A stretch of DNA of 6,413 nt. It comes from Chloroflexota bacterium (lineage in GTDB: Bacteria; Chloroflexota; Limnocylindria; P2-11E). Positions 6,246 through 6,413 of the stretch are shown in pieces (the first letter of the stretch is position 1; each line of letters starts with the position of its first letter). The stretch lies in NCBI GenBank assembly GCA_016875665.1, contig VGPA01000078.1:1-6413 (forward strand), read 5' to 3'. A program made the position numbers and the translations under genes. The notes under the pieces were generated by a model. That model saw only the letters and a list, made by a program, of their open reading frames with translations. It made no database searches and was not told where the DNA came from.

Positions 6246-6413
6246 CAGCCGGATGGACGCTGGAGGCGCGCGAGCAGAGCGGCCCGCTCCGCGGTCAGGT
6301 CCCTGCGCCCGCCGGCCGGAAGCGCCTCGCTCAGGAGGCGCTCGGCGTCGTGGGTCGCCACGCCCGCCGCGACGGCGTGCAGCAGCAGGTCGGCCGCGGC
6401 GTCGACTCTCCCC
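6245..6413 (-). CDS. C-terminal end of an unidentified protein upstream of cdaA (5' end off the window)
   Basis: An open frame enters from the right edge and ends at a TGA that shares its last base with the cdaA ATG (TGATG). Only the last 55 residues are visible. They are rich in Ala, Leu and Arg, look helical (ADLLLHAVAAGV, then AERLLSEALPAGG and LTAERAALLARLQ), and carry no motif I can assign. The one-base overlap and matching composition argue that this is the true preceding gene of the operon and not chance. In related operons folP (dihydropteroate synthase) or ftsH often lie upstream, but this tail does not look like the end of either, so I leave it unnamed. Confidence 0.6.
   Translation of the reverse strand, partial: GRVDAAADLLLHAVAAGVATHDAERLLSEALPAGGRRDLTAERAALLARLQRPSG

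Overview
The window is about 6.4 kb of very GC-rich DNA (roughly 70% by eye) in which every real gene lies on the minus strand. It reads as one tightly packed housekeeping operon. In transcription order (right to left) it holds the end of an unidentified gene, cdaA (diadenylate cyclase), a YbbR-repeat protein of the CdaR type, glmM (phosphoglucosamine mutase), glmS (glucosamine-6-phosphate synthase), acpS (holo-ACP synthase) and the first part of nnrD (NAD(P)H-hydrate dehydratase), which runs off the left edge. The composition and the cdaA-ybbR-glmM-glmS-acpS-nnrD order suggest a chromosome of a GC-rich Gram-negative-type or uncultivated soil lineage (Methylomirabilota/Rokubacteria-like or a former deltaproteobacterium). 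That placement is a guess from general knowledge; no taxonomic marker is present.

Layout: 6413-6245 partial ORF; 6245-5379 cdaA; 5382-4171 YbbR/CdaR; 4174-2849 glmM; 2836-992 glmS; 995-621 acpS; 620-543 a short GC-rich gap with inverted repeats; 542-1 nnrD (partial). Four of the six junctions overlap by 1 or 4 bases (TGATG, GTGA, ATGA, GTGA) and one has a 12-base gap. Shine-Dalgarno sequences are weak or absent at the overlapping starts, so the genes are probably translationally coupled on one polycistronic mRNA. No promoter, terminator, RNA gene, mobile element or CRISPR array is visible. The promoter should lie upstream, beyond base 6413.

The genes form a coherent set. CdaA makes c-di-AMP at the membrane, the YbbR protein is its probable membrane-anchored regulator, and GlmM is both a partner of CdaA in other bacteria and an enzyme of UDP-GlcNAc synthesis. 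GlmS makes the glucosamine-6-phosphate that GlmM uses. The cluster therefore joins second-messenger synthesis to cell-wall precursor supply. AcpS (fatty-acid carrier activation) and NnrD (nicotinamide nucleotide repair) are common housekeeping companions.

I do not see an undescribed system here. The most interesting detail is that CdaA departs from the textbook nucleotide-binding motif (GLRHRA instead of GTRHRA, and SIST instead of GISE). Lesser points are an unusual GlmS isomerase-site loop, the repeat-like acpS-nnrD gap, and an unidentified gene upstream of cdaA.
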